NCBI RefSeq assembly: GCF_049060325.1
Contig: NZ_JBMGPW010000001.1
Location: 462,393-526,392 of the forward strand
Source: Vescimonas sanitatis
Lineage (GTDB): Bacteria; Bacillota; Clostridia; Oscillospirales; Oscillospiraceae
Direction: 5' to 3'
Length of the DNA: 64,000 bases
How positions within the stretch are numbered: the stretch's first letter is position 1; every line of letters begins with the position of its first letter. Both the position numbers and the translations under genes were made by a program. Below the pieces are notes generated by a model. That model saw nothing but the letters and a program-made list of their open reading frames with translations. It did no database searches and was not told where the DNA came from. Of this stretch, positions 55,830 through 63,901 are shown piece by piece.

Positions 55830-56408
55830 ATGGAGGACAGCCGCCGGACGTACAGCGTGCTGGTGGTCGCTGCCGCAGCCAAGTTCCATATGTCCCTGCG
55901 TGAAATGCTGCCGGAGGATCGGTACGACCCGGTGTGTGCCGCAGGCAGCGTGTCTGAGGCACGGCGCGCCCTGCTGGAGAGGCCTTTTGACATCGTGGTC
56001 ATCAGTACGCCGCTGCCGGATGAATTCGGCACGAAGCTGGCGCTGCACATCATCGACAAATCCAGCGCCGGTGTGCTGCTCCTGGTGAAGGCGGAACACT
56101 ATCCGGATCTGGCGGCACGGCTGGCGCCTCAAGGCATCCTGCTGCTGCAAAAGCCCACCACGCCACCGCTGCTGCTGCAATCCATGCAGCTGCTGTGCGG
56201 CACACGGGAGCGCCTGCGACGTATGGAGGAAAAGACTGCCACCATCGAGGAACGCATGGCGGAGATACGGCTGGTGAACCGGGCTAAATGGGCACTGATC
56301 GACAAGCAAGGCATGACGGAGCAGGAGGCCCACCGCTACATTGAAAAACAGGCCATGGACCGGTGCGTTACGCGCCGGACAGTAGCGGAGGAGATATTGG
56401 CAGAGTGA
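55830..56408 (+). CDS. ANTAR-domain antitermination response regulator
   Basis: 192 residues, ATG 55830 after gagaggagg. The receiver-like N-terminal domain (YSVLVVAAAAKFHMSLREML, DIVVISTPLPDEFG) lacks the usual Asp pair at the acidic pocket (VVAAAAK in place of DD), so phosphorylation is doubtful. A coiled coil links to the C-terminal ANTAR domain (LVNRAKWALIDKQGMTEQEA then HRYIEKQAMDRCVTRRTVAEE). ANTAR proteins bind RNA and prevent leader termination. The two nitrogen leaders at 50881 and 51062 are likely targets. Confidence 0.88.
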   Translation: MEDSRRTYSVLVVAAAAKFHMSLREMLPEDRYDPVCAAGSVSEARRALLERPFDIVVISTPLPDEFGTKLALHIIDKSSAGVLLLVKAEHYPDLAARLAPQGILLLQKPTTPPLLLQSMQLLCGTRERLRRMEEKTATIEERMAEIRLVNRAKWALIDKQGMTEQEAHRYIEKQAMDRCVTRRTVAEEILAE

Positions 56409-56424
56409 AATAAGCGCGCTCCCT

Positions 56425-56453
56425 TTGACAAACGGTACAAGGTCTGGTATGAT
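56425..56453 (+). promoter_or_regulatory. Promoter of the small basic protein gene
   Basis: TTGACA (56425-56430), 17-bp spacer, TATGAT (56448-56453), 29 bp before the start codon at 56482. Confidence 0.78.
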
Positions 56454-56481
56454 GGCGGAAACCGTTTGAAAGGAGCACACT

Positions 56482-56661
56482 ATGGAAAAGTTTATCCCTT
56501 ATGAAAAACTCTCGAAAAAAGAGAAGCACCGGCGTGACGCTATGCAGCGGGGCACCTGGTGCGTGCTGAACCCCGTTACACGCAAAAGTCCAAACCCCAA
56601 AGCTTACAACAGGAAAAAGACACGGAAATGGATGGAGGATCCATATACCGTGTCTTTTTTT
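56482..56661 (+). CDS. Small basic protein gene without a stop codon before its terminator
   Basis: ATG 56482 has gaaaggag upstream and a good promoter. The frame reads MEKFIPYEKLSKKEKHRRDA then LNPVTRKSPNPKAYNRKKTR and WMEDPYTVSFF at the T-run of a strong terminator (56614-56661). No stop codon occurs in this frame before the terminator; the frame stays open until 57780, antisense to the next gene. The transcript would therefore end inside the coding frame, giving about 60 residues. The N-terminal and NPVTRK...KAYNRKK motifs are those of a conserved small Firmicute protein of unknown function. Alternatively the stop was lost recently. ArfA and BrfA ribosome-rescue genes share this non-stop layout. 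Confidence 0.6.
56614..56661 (+). terminator. Terminator inside the small protein reading frame
   Basis: GACACGG and ATGGAT pair with ATCCAT and CCGTGTC (outer 56619-56625 with 56648-56654; inner 56628-56633 with 56639-56644), followed by seven T. Flanking A5/T7 allows action in both directions. Confidence 0.88.
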
Positions 56662-56673
56662 ATATGCAGAAAA

Positions 56674-56704
56674 GATATCCCCCGGCCGCTGGCCGGGGGA
56701 TATC
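56674..56704 (-). terminator. Terminator of the nucleoside transporter operon
   Basis: Perfect 14-bp stem (56674-56687 with 56691-56704, 3-nt loop), then TTTT on the minus strand, 15 bp after the bmpA stop. Confidence 0.85.
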
Positions 56705-56718
56705 AAAGGAATGACAGC

Positions 56719-57756
56719 TTACTTCATGAAGGTGCCGTCCATCATCTGCTGCAGATAGGCGTTATACTTCTCCACCTTCTCAGCGGGAACCAGCTCGGTA
56801 TTGATGGCACCGGCGGACAGGGCACCGTTCTCCAGCGTACCGAAGATGGTGTTGCCGCCGAAGGTACCGGCCACAACAGCCTCCATGCAGACACCGATCA
56901 TAGCGGCGTTATCGGTGACCTGGGAGCAAATGATGCAGGGGTTCTGACCCAGGATATCGGCAGGCTGGCCGATGTCGTAGATCTTGATGGCGCCAGCCTT
57001 CTCATTGGCGGCGTCGATGGCCTCACGGGCACCGGAGTCAACGGCAGAAGCATCGCCGAAGAACACGTCAGCACCCTGGGAGATCAGCTCAGTGGCGAAC
57101 TCCTTGCCCTTGGGGGCATCGGAGAAGGAGTTGGCATAGGGGACAGCCAGCAGCTCAACGGTCTTGCCCTCCTGCCCGCCAACATACTTGGCAGCAGCCT
57201 CGAAGCCCGCGATCTTGCCCTTGGTGGTATCCAGCTCCATACCGCCGATGAAGCCCAGTTTGCCGGACTCGGTCATCAGACCGGCCAGAGCGCCGGCGAT
57301 CCAGCCGATCTGCTCAGCGTTGGGCAGCAGAGACGCGACATTGCCGTTAGCGGCCTTTTCGGGGGTGGACTCAGCGCCGTTCAGCAGAGCGAAGGCGATG
57401 TCGGGATACTCCTCAGCAGCCTGCAGGACCGCATCGGTGTACTGGTTGCCGGGAGCATAGATCATGTCGTAGCCCAGGTTGCAGAAGGCAACGATGGTCT
57501 CGTAATACTGATCCTGGGAGATGGAGTCGGTGACGTCGTAGGTCCAGCCCTTGTCCTCAGCAGCCTTGACCATGGCGTTGTAGCAGGCAGCGCCCCAACC
57601 GCCGTCGTTGATGCTGGAGTCGCAGATCATGGCGACCTTGTAGGTCTTCTCGCCATCACCGGCGCCGTCCGTCTTGGTGTCGTCCTTCTTCTCGCCGCAG
57701 GCGACGAGGGCCAGCGTCATAGCGAGCGCCAGCAGCAGTGCAAGAAACTTTTTCAT
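56719..57756 (-). CDS. BmpA/Med-family nucleoside-binding lipoprotein
   Basis: 345 residues, ATG 57756 after gaggaaaacc. Lipoprotein signal MKKFLALLLALAMTLALVAC with lipobox LVAC. The PnrA/TmpC/BMP fold is clear: VAMICDSSINDGGWGAACYN, IVAFCNLGYDMIYAPGNQYT, EYPDIAFALLNG, AEQIGWIAGALAGLMTESGK, GQEGKTVELLAVPYANSF. This family binds purine nucleosides outside the cell. It is the last gene of an operon with an ATPase and two permeases, and the strongest candidate for the capture component. Confidence 0.92.
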   Translation of the reverse strand: MKKFLALLLALAMTLALVACGEKKDDTKTDGAGDGEKTYKVAMICDSSINDGGWGAACYNAMVKAAEDKGWTYDVTDSISQDQYYETIVAFCNLGYDMIYAPGNQYTDAVLQAAEEYPDIAFALLNGAESTPEKAANGNVASLLPNAEQIGWIAGALAGLMTESGKLGFIGGMELDTTKGKIAGFEAAAKYVGGQEGKTVELLAVPYANSFSDAPKGKEFATELISQGADVFFGDASAVDSGAREAIDAANEKAGAIKIYDIGQPADILGQNPCIICSQVTDNAAMIGVCMEAVVAGTFGGNTIFGTLENGALSAGAINTELVPAEKVEKYNAYLQQMMDGTFMK

Positions 57757-57830
57757 GGTTTTCCTCCTTGTTTTTTGTGACTTGCTCTTTGTTCTATAAC
57801 AACGTCCTTGCGGACATCATTACCGTCATG

Positions 57831-58754
57831 TCACCGCTGTTCGCGGCGATAGGGCTGTCCATTGGCCTTGGGTCCCGCCTGCTTCGTACCGATGACGGAG
57901 AGGACGACCACGGTGGCCACATAGGGGATCATCTGGAAGAACTGGTACGGGATGGCGATGCCGGAGACCTGAAGCCGGATCTGCAGCGCATCGCAGAAGC
58001 CGAAGAACAGGCAGGCCAGCAGGATGCCGCCGGCACTCCAGCGACCAAAGATCACGGCAGCCAGGGCGATGAAGCCGCGGCCGGCCACGATACCGTCGGT
58101 ATAGGTGCTGGAATAGCAGGTGGTCAGGTACGCACCGCCCAGTCCGGCCAGCGCACCGCAGATCATGCAGGCCAGATACTTCACGCCGATGACATTGATG
58201 CCCAGCGTAGCGGCCGCCTGCGGATGCTCGCCCACGGATTTATAGCTCAATCCCGCACGGGTACGGTTGAAGAAAATGGAGGTGAACACCACCAACAGCA
58301 GCGTCAGATAGACCATGGGACTCTGATCAAACAGCAGTGGCCCGATGACCGGGATGTCCTTCAGGCCGGGAATAGCAATGCTGGGCATGGTAATGATCTG
58401 CTTCAGGTCTGAACCGGTACCGAACACGATGCGGTAGATAAACGACGCCAGCGCCGGAGCGAATATGTTGATGGCCATGCCATAGACCGTATGGTCCGCG
58501 CAGAGGGTGACGGTGGAAAAGGCGTAGATCATATTGACCAACAGGCCCGCCAACGCACCGCACAGCAGACCGATCCAGTTGGAACCGGTGATGTAGCACA
58601 TCAGAAAGCCCACCAGCGCGCCGATGGCAGCCAGGCCCTCCAGGCCGATATTCACCATGCCGGCCCGCTGGCCGTACAACTCGGCCAGTGAGATAAGCAA
58701 CAGAGGGATGGCAAGCCGAACCGTTGCCAACAGTAAGCTGGAGATCCAATCCAT
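57831..58754 (-). CDS. Nucleoside ABC transporter permease (NupQ/YufQ-like)
   Basis: 307 residues; start overlaps the preceding permease stop by 1 nt. Nine or so hydrophobic segments including LYGQRAGMVNIGLEGLAAIG, the signature of the BPD_transp_2 branch, and VGEHPQAAATLGINVIGVKY, the coupling-helix EAA-like region. It pairs with the permease at 58754 to form the membrane channel. Confidence 0.92.
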   Translation of the reverse strand: MDWISSLLLATVRLAIPLLLISLAELYGQRAGMVNIGLEGLAAIGALVGFLMCYITGSNWIGLLCGALAGLLVNMIYAFSTVTLCADHTVYGMAINIFAPALASFIYRIVFGTGSDLKQIITMPSIAIPGLKDIPVIGPLLFDQSPMVYLTLLLVVFTSIFFNRTRAGLSYKSVGEHPQAAATLGINVIGVKYLACMICGALAGLGGAYLTTCYSSTYTDGIVAGRGFIALAAVIFGRWSAGGILLACLFFGFCDALQIRLQVSGIAIPYQFFQMIPYVATVVVLSVIGTKQAGPKANGQPYRREQR

Positions 58755-59821
58755 TACTTGTCACCCGCCTTTCTCTTGGAGAACACGCGATCCTTCCACG
58801 CCTGGAATTCAGGCAGCTTGGTCAGCGCCATACCGGCCACGGAGAACACGATGACCAACGCCTGGATGATATCGGAAACGCTGGTGGGAACACCGGTGGC
58901 CGCCTGCATAGTGGTGGAACCCACACGCAGCACAGCAAAGAACAATGCCACCACCATCGTCGCGATGGGGTGCAGCTGGCCGATCAGTGCCATAGCCACA
59001 CCGTCAAAACCGTAGCCCGCCCCGAAGCCGTTGATCAGCCGGAACTGGGTACCCAGCAGCTCTGCGCCGCCGCCCAGGCCGGCAATGGCCCCGGAGATAA
59101 TGAAGCTGGTCAGCATGCAGCGCTTCACATGGATACCATTAAAGCGGCTGGCGGTCATGTTATAGCCCACCGCCCGCAGCTTGAAGCCGCCGCTGGTCCA
59201 GAACAGCACGTAATACAGCACCAGGCCCACCACCACGGCGATGACAAAGCCCCAGGTAAAGCGCATTCCGGTGATTACACGGGGCAGCTTCACCAGGTCA
59301 TCCACCGCAGGGGTCTGTGGTACGCTGGCGTCGCGGATCCAGCTGGTGTACAGCACGCCCATAAACAAGGTAGCTACATAGTTGAGCATGATGGAGATGA
59401 TCATCTCATTCTGGCCGCGGCCGATCTTCAGCAGGCCGGGGATCATGCCCCAGATACCGCCGGCCAGCGTACCGGCCAGCAGTGCCAGCAGCACACCGGC
59501 AAAGCCGGTAACACCGGAGAAATACGCCGTAACGAATGCGGCGATGGAACCCATGAGAAACTGGCCTTCACCGCCCAGGTTGAACACACCGCACTTGTAC
59601 GCGAAGCAGGCACACAGAGAGGTGAACATCAGAGGTGTGGCCTTGGTAAGTGTAGTGCCAATATTGGCCTTGGAGCCGAAAGCTCCCTGGAAGAGGTATT
59701 TCACCGCGTCAAAGGGATTGGCACCCAAGGCCGCCATGATGATACCGCCGATCACAAAGGCCAGGATAATGGACAGCAGCGGGACAACGAAGCTGCCCAG
59801 AGAACGTTTTAACTTTTCCAT
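58754..59821 (-). CDS. Nucleoside ABC transporter permease (NupP/YufP-like)
   Basis: 355 residues, ATG 59821. Multi-pass protein with ACFAYKCGVFNLGGEGQFLM, the conserved Asn-Leu/Ile-Gly-Glu-Gly loop, and KLRAVGYNMTASRFNGIHVK, the ATPase-contact loop. It follows the ATPase gene by 16 bp. Confidence 0.92.
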   Translation of the reverse strand: MEKLKRSLGSFVVPLLSIILAFVIGGIIMAALGANPFDAVKYLFQGAFGSKANIGTTLTKATPLMFTSLCACFAYKCGVFNLGGEGQFLMGSIAAFVTAYFSGVTGFAGVLLALLAGTLAGGIWGMIPGLLKIGRGQNEMIISIMLNYVATLFMGVLYTSWIRDASVPQTPAVDDLVKLPRVITGMRFTWGFVIAVVVGLVLYYVLFWTSGGFKLRAVGYNMTASRFNGIHVKRCMLTSFIISGAIAGLGGGAELLGTQFRLINGFGAGYGFDGVAMALIGQLHPIATMVVALFFAVLRVGSTTMQAATGVPTSVSDIIQALVIVFSVAGMALTKLPEFQAWKDRVFSKRKAGDK

Positions 59822-59837
59822 ATCGCAGCTCCTCCCC

Positions 59838-61349
59838 TTACTTTCCCGTCATGGCGAGGCTGATCTCCTCGATGGGCGGGTTTTTTCCGGAGAATTCGCC
59901 CATGATCTGCCCCTCAAAGCAGACCAGGATGCGGTCGGACATCTCCAATATCTCATCGAAGTCTGCGCTGATCAGCAGGATCCCTACACCGCGCTCACGG
60001 GCAGCGATCATCTGCTCGTGAACAAAGCTGGCCGCGCCGATATCCAGGCCGCGGGTGGGATGCGCCATCACCAGCAGGGACGGCTGGGACTCCAGCTCAC
60101 GGGCCAGGATGACCTTCTGCTGGTTGCCACCGGACAGGCTGCGGACCGTCTGCCCCACAGAGGTGCAGCGCACGTCGTACTTCTGCACCATCTCCTCGGC
60201 ATAGTCGTGAATGGCACGTTTGTTCAGCCGCAGGCCCTTACCCTGGCTGAACTTGGGAGAATCAGTCTCCTTGAGCACCAAATTCTCCGCAATGGACATA
60301 TCGCCCACCAGGCCCTGCGCGTTGCGGTCCTCAGGAACGTGGGAAACGCCGTCTGTAATGAAAGAATGGGGGTCAAAGACCGCTACGCTCCTATCCTTCA
60401 GGTATATCTTGCCGCCTTGGGGCACAATAACGCCGGTGATCAACTGCGCCAGCTGGGTCTGACCATTGCCGTCCACGCCGGCGATTCCTACGATCTCACC
60501 GCTGCGGATCTGCAGTGTCATATCGTTGACACCGCTGTGCTTATGTTCCTTGTCATAGTCCACATGGTCCAGAGACGCCACGACCTCAGCGCCGGAGGCA
60601 TCCACCTTCTCGTACTGTGACTCGGTCAGTTCCTTACCGATCATCATATTGGCCAGTTTCTGACCATCGGTATCAGCGCGGGCCACGGTGCCCACCACCT
60701 CGCCCAGACGCAGGACGGTGATGCGGTCAGAGATATGCAGGACCTCGCGCATTTTGTGGCTGATGAAGATAATACTCTTCCCTTCGCCGATGAGCTTCTG
60801 CATAATGGCAAACAACCCCTCGACCTCGATATCGGTCAGTGCGGCAGAGGGTTCGTCCAGGATCAGCAGCTCCGCACCGTGGTACAGCGCCTTCAGTATC
60901 TCGGTGCGTTGCTGCTCGCCCACGGATATCTCGGTGATAAGCTTGTCCAGCTGCACGTCCAGGCCGTACTTGGCAGACAGCTCCTCGATCTCCTTGCGGC
61001 GAGCCGCCCGGTCGATAAACAGGCCCTTGGCGTGCTTGTCACCCAGGATGATATTTTCAAAGACAGTCATTGCCTCCACCAGCATAAAGTGCTGGTGCAC
61101 CATGCCGATTCCCAGCTTGACTGCCTGGCTGGGGGACTCGATCCGCACCTCTTTGCCATTGAGGAATATCTTTCCCTCCGTGGGCTGATAAAGGCCGATG
61201 AGAATGTTCATCAACGTGGACTTACCGGCACCGTTCTCACCCAGCAGGGTCAGTACCTCGCCGCGGTTGACGGTCAGGCTGATATCCTTGTTGGCGTAAA
61301 AATCACCAAACCGCTTGCTGATATGCTCCATACGCAGCAGCTCGCTCAA
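59838..61349 (-). CDS. Nucleoside ABC transporter ATP-binding protein (two ATPase domains, NupO-like)
   Basis: 503 residues from TTG 61349 with gtgaggg upstream; ATG 61331 is an alternative. Domain 1: Walker A GENGAGKSTLMN (about 36-47), signature ISVGEQQRTEIL, Walker B LLILDEPSAALT. Domain 2: Walker A-like GVDGNGQTQLAQ (degenerate, lacking the usual GKST), signature RSLSGGNQQKVILAREL, Walker B LLVMAHPTRGLD. The degenerate second Walker A is normal for RbsA/NupO proteins. It powers uptake through the two permeases. Confidence 0.93.
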   Translation of the reverse strand: MSELLRMEHISKRFGDFYANKDISLTVNRGEVLTLLGENGAGKSTLMNILIGLYQPTEGKIFLNGKEVRIESPSQAVKLGIGMVHQHFMLVEAMTVFENIILGDKHAKGLFIDRAARRKEIEELSAKYGLDVQLDKLITEISVGEQQRTEILKALYHGAELLILDEPSAALTDIEVEGLFAIMQKLIGEGKSIIFISHKMREVLHISDRITVLRLGEVVGTVARADTDGQKLANMMIGKELTESQYEKVDASGAEVVASLDHVDYDKEHKHSGVNDMTLQIRSGEIVGIAGVDGNGQTQLAQLITGVIVPQGGKIYLKDRSVAVFDPHSFITDGVSHVPEDRNAQGLVGDMSIAENLVLKETDSPKFSQGKGLRLNKRAIHDYAEEMVQKYDVRCTSVGQTVRSLSGGNQQKVILARELESQPSLLVMAHPTRGLDIGAASFVHEQMIAARERGVGILLISADFDEILEMSDRILVCFEGQIMGEFSGKNPPIEEISLAMTGK

Positions 61350-61385
61350 GTTCCCTCACTTCCCTTCGTTCGTGTGTTTGCAGAA

Positions 61386-61415
61386 GTTCTCATTTTCCAC
61401 TTGGAAAATGAGAAC
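61386..61415 (-). promoter_or_regulatory. Perfect hairpin in the nucleoside transporter leader
   Basis: Thirteen-bp perfect arms (61386-61398 with 61403-61415, 4-nt loop), followed toward 61431 by a second imperfect stem. An extended -10 (TGGTATACT, minus strand) lies near 61452-61460. The leader may regulate the operon, either as protein operator or RNA structure; it does not match the purine riboswitch core. Confidence 0.55.
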
Positions 61416-61526
61416 AGACCACGGTCCGTTCTCAAATATTAAATCGAGAGTAGTATACCATATCTGTCGGATTTTGGGAAGAATTTTTTTGTAAAACTCC
61501 TACATTTTTTTAGCGTTTTTTATCTA

Positions 61527-61555
61527 TTGCACCGGTACCGTTCCCATAGTATAAT
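61527..61555 (+). promoter_or_regulatory. Promoter of the GNAT gene
   Basis: TTGCAC (61527-61532), 17-bp spacer, TATAAT (61550-61555), 32 bp before the start. Confidence 0.72.
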
Positions 61556-61587
61556 CAAACGCAACAAAGCGAAAGAAGGTGTTGCAT

Positions 61588-62151
61588 ATGATACATATCC
61601 GCCCCGCAGTCTCTGATGACGCCCCGGCGCTGCTGGATATCTATGCGCCCTATGTCATCGAAACCGCCATCACATTTGAGTATGAAGTGCCCACGCTGGA
61701 TGACTTCCGCCAGCGTATTAAAAACACACTGCACACGCATCCTTACCTGGTCATAGAACGCGATGGCGAGATCGTGGGCTATGCCTACACCGGACAGTTG
61801 GGCAGCCGCGCAGCCTACGCCTGGGCGGCGGAAACCAGCATCTATCTGCGGCAGGACTGCCGTCGCGGTGGTTTGGGCACCCGGCTGTACCACGCGCTGG
61901 AGGACGCCTCCCGCGCTCAGAATGTACAGGTGCTGTACGCCTGCATCGCCGCACCTGTTTCGGACGGCGACCCCCACCTGACTCGCGCCAGCATTGATTT
62001 CCATACCCGGCGCGGCTACGAAATCGTGGGCACCTTCCACCGCTGCGGATACAAGTTTGACACCTGGTACGACGTGGTCTGGATGGAAAAACGCCTGTCC
62101 GATGCCGCCATTCCGCCCGCCGTGGTACCCTTTTCTTCTTTTGTGAAGTAA
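61588..62151 (+). CDS. GNAT N-acetyltransferase, phosphinothricin/methionine-sulfone type
   Basis: 187 residues from ATG 61588 with gaaggtg upstream; a GTG at 61579 is too close to that site. HIRPAVSDDAPALLDIYAPY then ETAITFEYEVPTLDDF is the start of the Pat/MddA subgroup. The acetyl-CoA loop is RRGGLGTRLYHALE, and RRGYEIVGTFHRCGYKFDTW with DVVWMEKRL closes the fold. It probably acetylates phosphinothricin-like or methionine analogue compounds, or an amino group still unknown. Confidence 0.88.
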   Translation: MIHIRPAVSDDAPALLDIYAPYVIETAITFEYEVPTLDDFRQRIKNTLHTHPYLVIERDGEIVGYAYTGQLGSRAAYAWAAETSIYLRQDCRRGGLGTRLYHALEDASRAQNVQVLYACIAAPVSDGDPHLTRASIDFHTRRGYEIVGTFHRCGYKFDTWYDVVWMEKRLSDAAIPPAVVPFSSFVK

Positions 62152-62224
62152 AGTCATTCTGTAATGCATTTATACTTTACAGAATATCTAAATACAGTTT
62201 ATTCCCCACGCAATAGATAATTGC

Positions 62225-62253
62225 TTGTCAACGATCCACCTTCCTGTTATACT
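62225..62253 (+). promoter_or_regulatory. Promoter of the XRE/zinc-ribbon gene
   Basis: TTGTCA (62225-62230), 17-bp spacer, TATACT (62248-62253), 28 bp before the start codon. Confidence 0.7.
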
Positions 62254-62281
62254 GGCGGCAGTACATACGGGAGGTATAGCA

Positions 62282-62725
62282 ATGGAAGCAAAGGATGTCT
62301 TGAAGGAATTACGGCAAAGGCACAATATGACACAGGATCAGCTGGCTGAAAAGCTGGCCGTCACACGACAGGCTGTCTCCCGCTGGGAAAACGGCGAGTC
62401 CGTCCCCAACCCGGAAACATTAAAGCAGTTGTCCGCACTGTTTGATACCTCCATCAATCATCTGCTGGGTGACCCTCGCAAGCTGATCTGTCAGTGCTGT
62501 GGTATGCCCTTGGACAGTGATGAGGTCATCAGCCGGGATCTGGACGGCAGCTTCAACGAGGACTACTGTAAGTGGTGCTATACCGACAGCAAGTTCACCT
62601 ATGACAGCATGGAGCAGCTCCTGGAGTTTCTCGTCACCCATATGTCCAATGAGCAATTCCCTCCTGAACAGGCCAGAACCTACTTCAGCCAGACGCTGCC
62701 GCAGCTGAAGCACTGGAGCAAATAA
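62282..62725 (+). CDS. XRE-family regulator with C-terminal zinc-ribbon domain
   Basis: 147 residues, ATG 62282 after gggaggta. N-terminal HTH_3: LKELRQRHNMTQDQLAEKLA then VTRQAVSRWENGESVPNPE and LSALFDTSINHLLG. The second half begins CQCCGMPLDSDEVISRDLDG and contains YCKWCYTDSKFTYDSMEQL, giving CxxC pairs of the putative zinc-ribbon family often fused to such HTHs. It may sense a metal or small molecule. Single-gene transcription unit. Confidence 0.88.
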   Translation: MEAKDVLKELRQRHNMTQDQLAEKLAVTRQAVSRWENGESVPNPETLKQLSALFDTSINHLLGDPRKLICQCCGMPLDSDEVISRDLDGSFNEDYCKWCYTDSKFTYDSMEQLLEFLVTHMSNEQFPPEQARTYFSQTLPQLKHWSK

Positions 62726-62742
62726 TTTCTTCGAAGATATAA

Positions 62743-62768
62743 CAAAAGCACCCGAAAGGGTGCTTTTG
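62743..62768. terminator. Bidirectional terminator between convergent genes
   Basis: Perfect 11-bp stem (62743-62753 with 62758-62768), GAAA loop, A/T ends on both arms. It serves both the XRE gene and the leftward DUF2812-like gene. Confidence 0.85.
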
Positions 62769-63314
62769 CTATCGATGTGTATAGCTAATTATCGCAGCGG
62801 CAGCATGATACATCAGCAGCGCGCCCATAAGCATCGCCCCTGCCGACCTATTTCCCCACTCCCATGGCGTATTCGTTACGGTCAATACAATGAGGCATAT
62901 CACTGGCAGCAATAGCCAAATTGCAAAAAGCTCCACATGATACTTTGCTGTGTTCCGCATCCGTCTTTCAACGGTTTTGCTTATTACGTCATCCGGTACA
63001 TCCTGCCGTAATTCCGCCACAAAGGAGTAACTGTCGCTGCATTCGAAGATCTCTGCACAATAGGGGCTGATCTCCTCCTCGGCGATTTCTTTCGGAGATC
63101 TTCCGTGTGCGCCCCACTTTCCGATATCGTCCTGTCGGAATACATAGAACCGCCGCGGCAATGGCGGCGCACTCTCAAAGGAGAATGTATAGAAGCTTCC
63201 AAAATTTTCTACAGCTATAAGCAGATAACCCATCTCTGCTTGTTTCTGCAATACACGCTCGGCCCGCCAAGTCAAAAATGAGGGCAGCCACATTTTTAGC
63301 TGTTTCTGCTCCAT
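62769..63314 (-). CDS. DUF2812-like membrane protein
   Basis: 181 residues. The N-terminal part KMWLPSFLTWRAERVLQKQA then EMGYLLIAVENFGSFYTFSF matches the start of DUF2812 proteins. Two transmembrane segments lie near the C-terminus (FAIWLLLPVICLIVLTVTN; AGAMLMGALLMYHAAAAII). It is normally partnered with a PadR-type regulator, which is not seen here. Function unknown. Confidence 0.75.
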   Translation of the reverse strand: MEQKQLKMWLPSFLTWRAERVLQKQAEMGYLLIAVENFGSFYTFSFESAPPLPRRFYVFRQDDIGKWGAHGRSPKEIAEEEISPYCAEIFECSDSYSFVAELRQDVPDDVISKTVERRMRNTAKYHVELFAIWLLLPVICLIVLTVTNTPWEWGNRSAGAMLMGALLMYHAAAAIISYTHR

Positions 63315-63438
63315 GTGTATTTCCTCCGTATAAGTTCACCACCAATATACCATCTACTGCAGCAGACGTCAATCAGGCAAATACTCTATGTCACGGAAAG
63401 ATGCCGCAGGCATACCGAACCGTACTTCCATATATGCC

Positions 63439-63468
63439 AAAAGCCTGTGACAAATGTCACAGGCTTTT
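63439..63468 (-). terminator. rRNA operon terminator
   Basis: Thirteen-bp perfect stem AAAAGCCTGTGAC/GTCACAGGCTTTT with AAAT loop, directly after 5S rRNA on the minus strand. Confidence 0.88.
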
Positions 63469-63470
63469 GT

Positions 63471-63585
<115 letters not shown>

Positions 63586-63637
63586 TGCGCTGATCGCAGC
63601 TGCTCTCACAGCACGACCTATTAAATTGGAGAAAAAG

Positions 63638-63712
63638 TGGTGACCCGTACCGGATTCGAACCGATGTTAAAGGCGTGAGAGGCCTCTGTCTTAACCACTT
63701 GACCAACGGGCC
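63638..63712 (-). tRNA. tRNA-Glu (CTC)
   Basis: 75 nt with encoded CCA. Begins GGCCCGTTGGTCAAGTGG; anticodon loop CTCTCAC gives anticodon CTC (Glu, GAG); T loop TTCGAATC. Between tRNA-Lys and 5S. Confidence 0.92.
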
Positions 63713-63753
63713 GCATTTTTCTTCTATTTCATCGGCCGGAGCCGTTGAAACCA

Positions 63754-63829
63754 TGGTACACCTTCAGGGACTCGAACCCTGGACACCCTGATTAAGAGTC
63801 AGGTGCTCTACCAACTGAGCTAAAGGTGC
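63754..63829 (-). tRNA. tRNA-Lys (CTT)
   Basis: 76 nt with encoded CCA. Begins GCACCTTTAGCTCAGTTGG; anticodon loop CTCTTAA gives anticodon CTT (Lys, AAG); T loop TTCGAGTC. Immediately downstream of 23S. Confidence 0.92.
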
Positions 63830-63901
63830 ATATCGTTTGCACCTTCAAAACCGAACAATGAAGAAGTGAACGGAGAAGGCTAAGATTGCCTGCAAATTGT
63901 A

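Noticed and set aside
56482..57780. A 432-codon rightward open frame extending from the small basic protein across the bmpA gene
   Set aside because: Beyond 56661 it is antisense to a well-conserved lipoprotein gene and lies past two strong terminators; only the first part is treated as a gene.
61386..61431. A purine riboswitch in the nucleoside transporter leader
   Set aside because: The hairpins are perfect inverted repeats without the conserved three-way junction bases of the purine aptamer.
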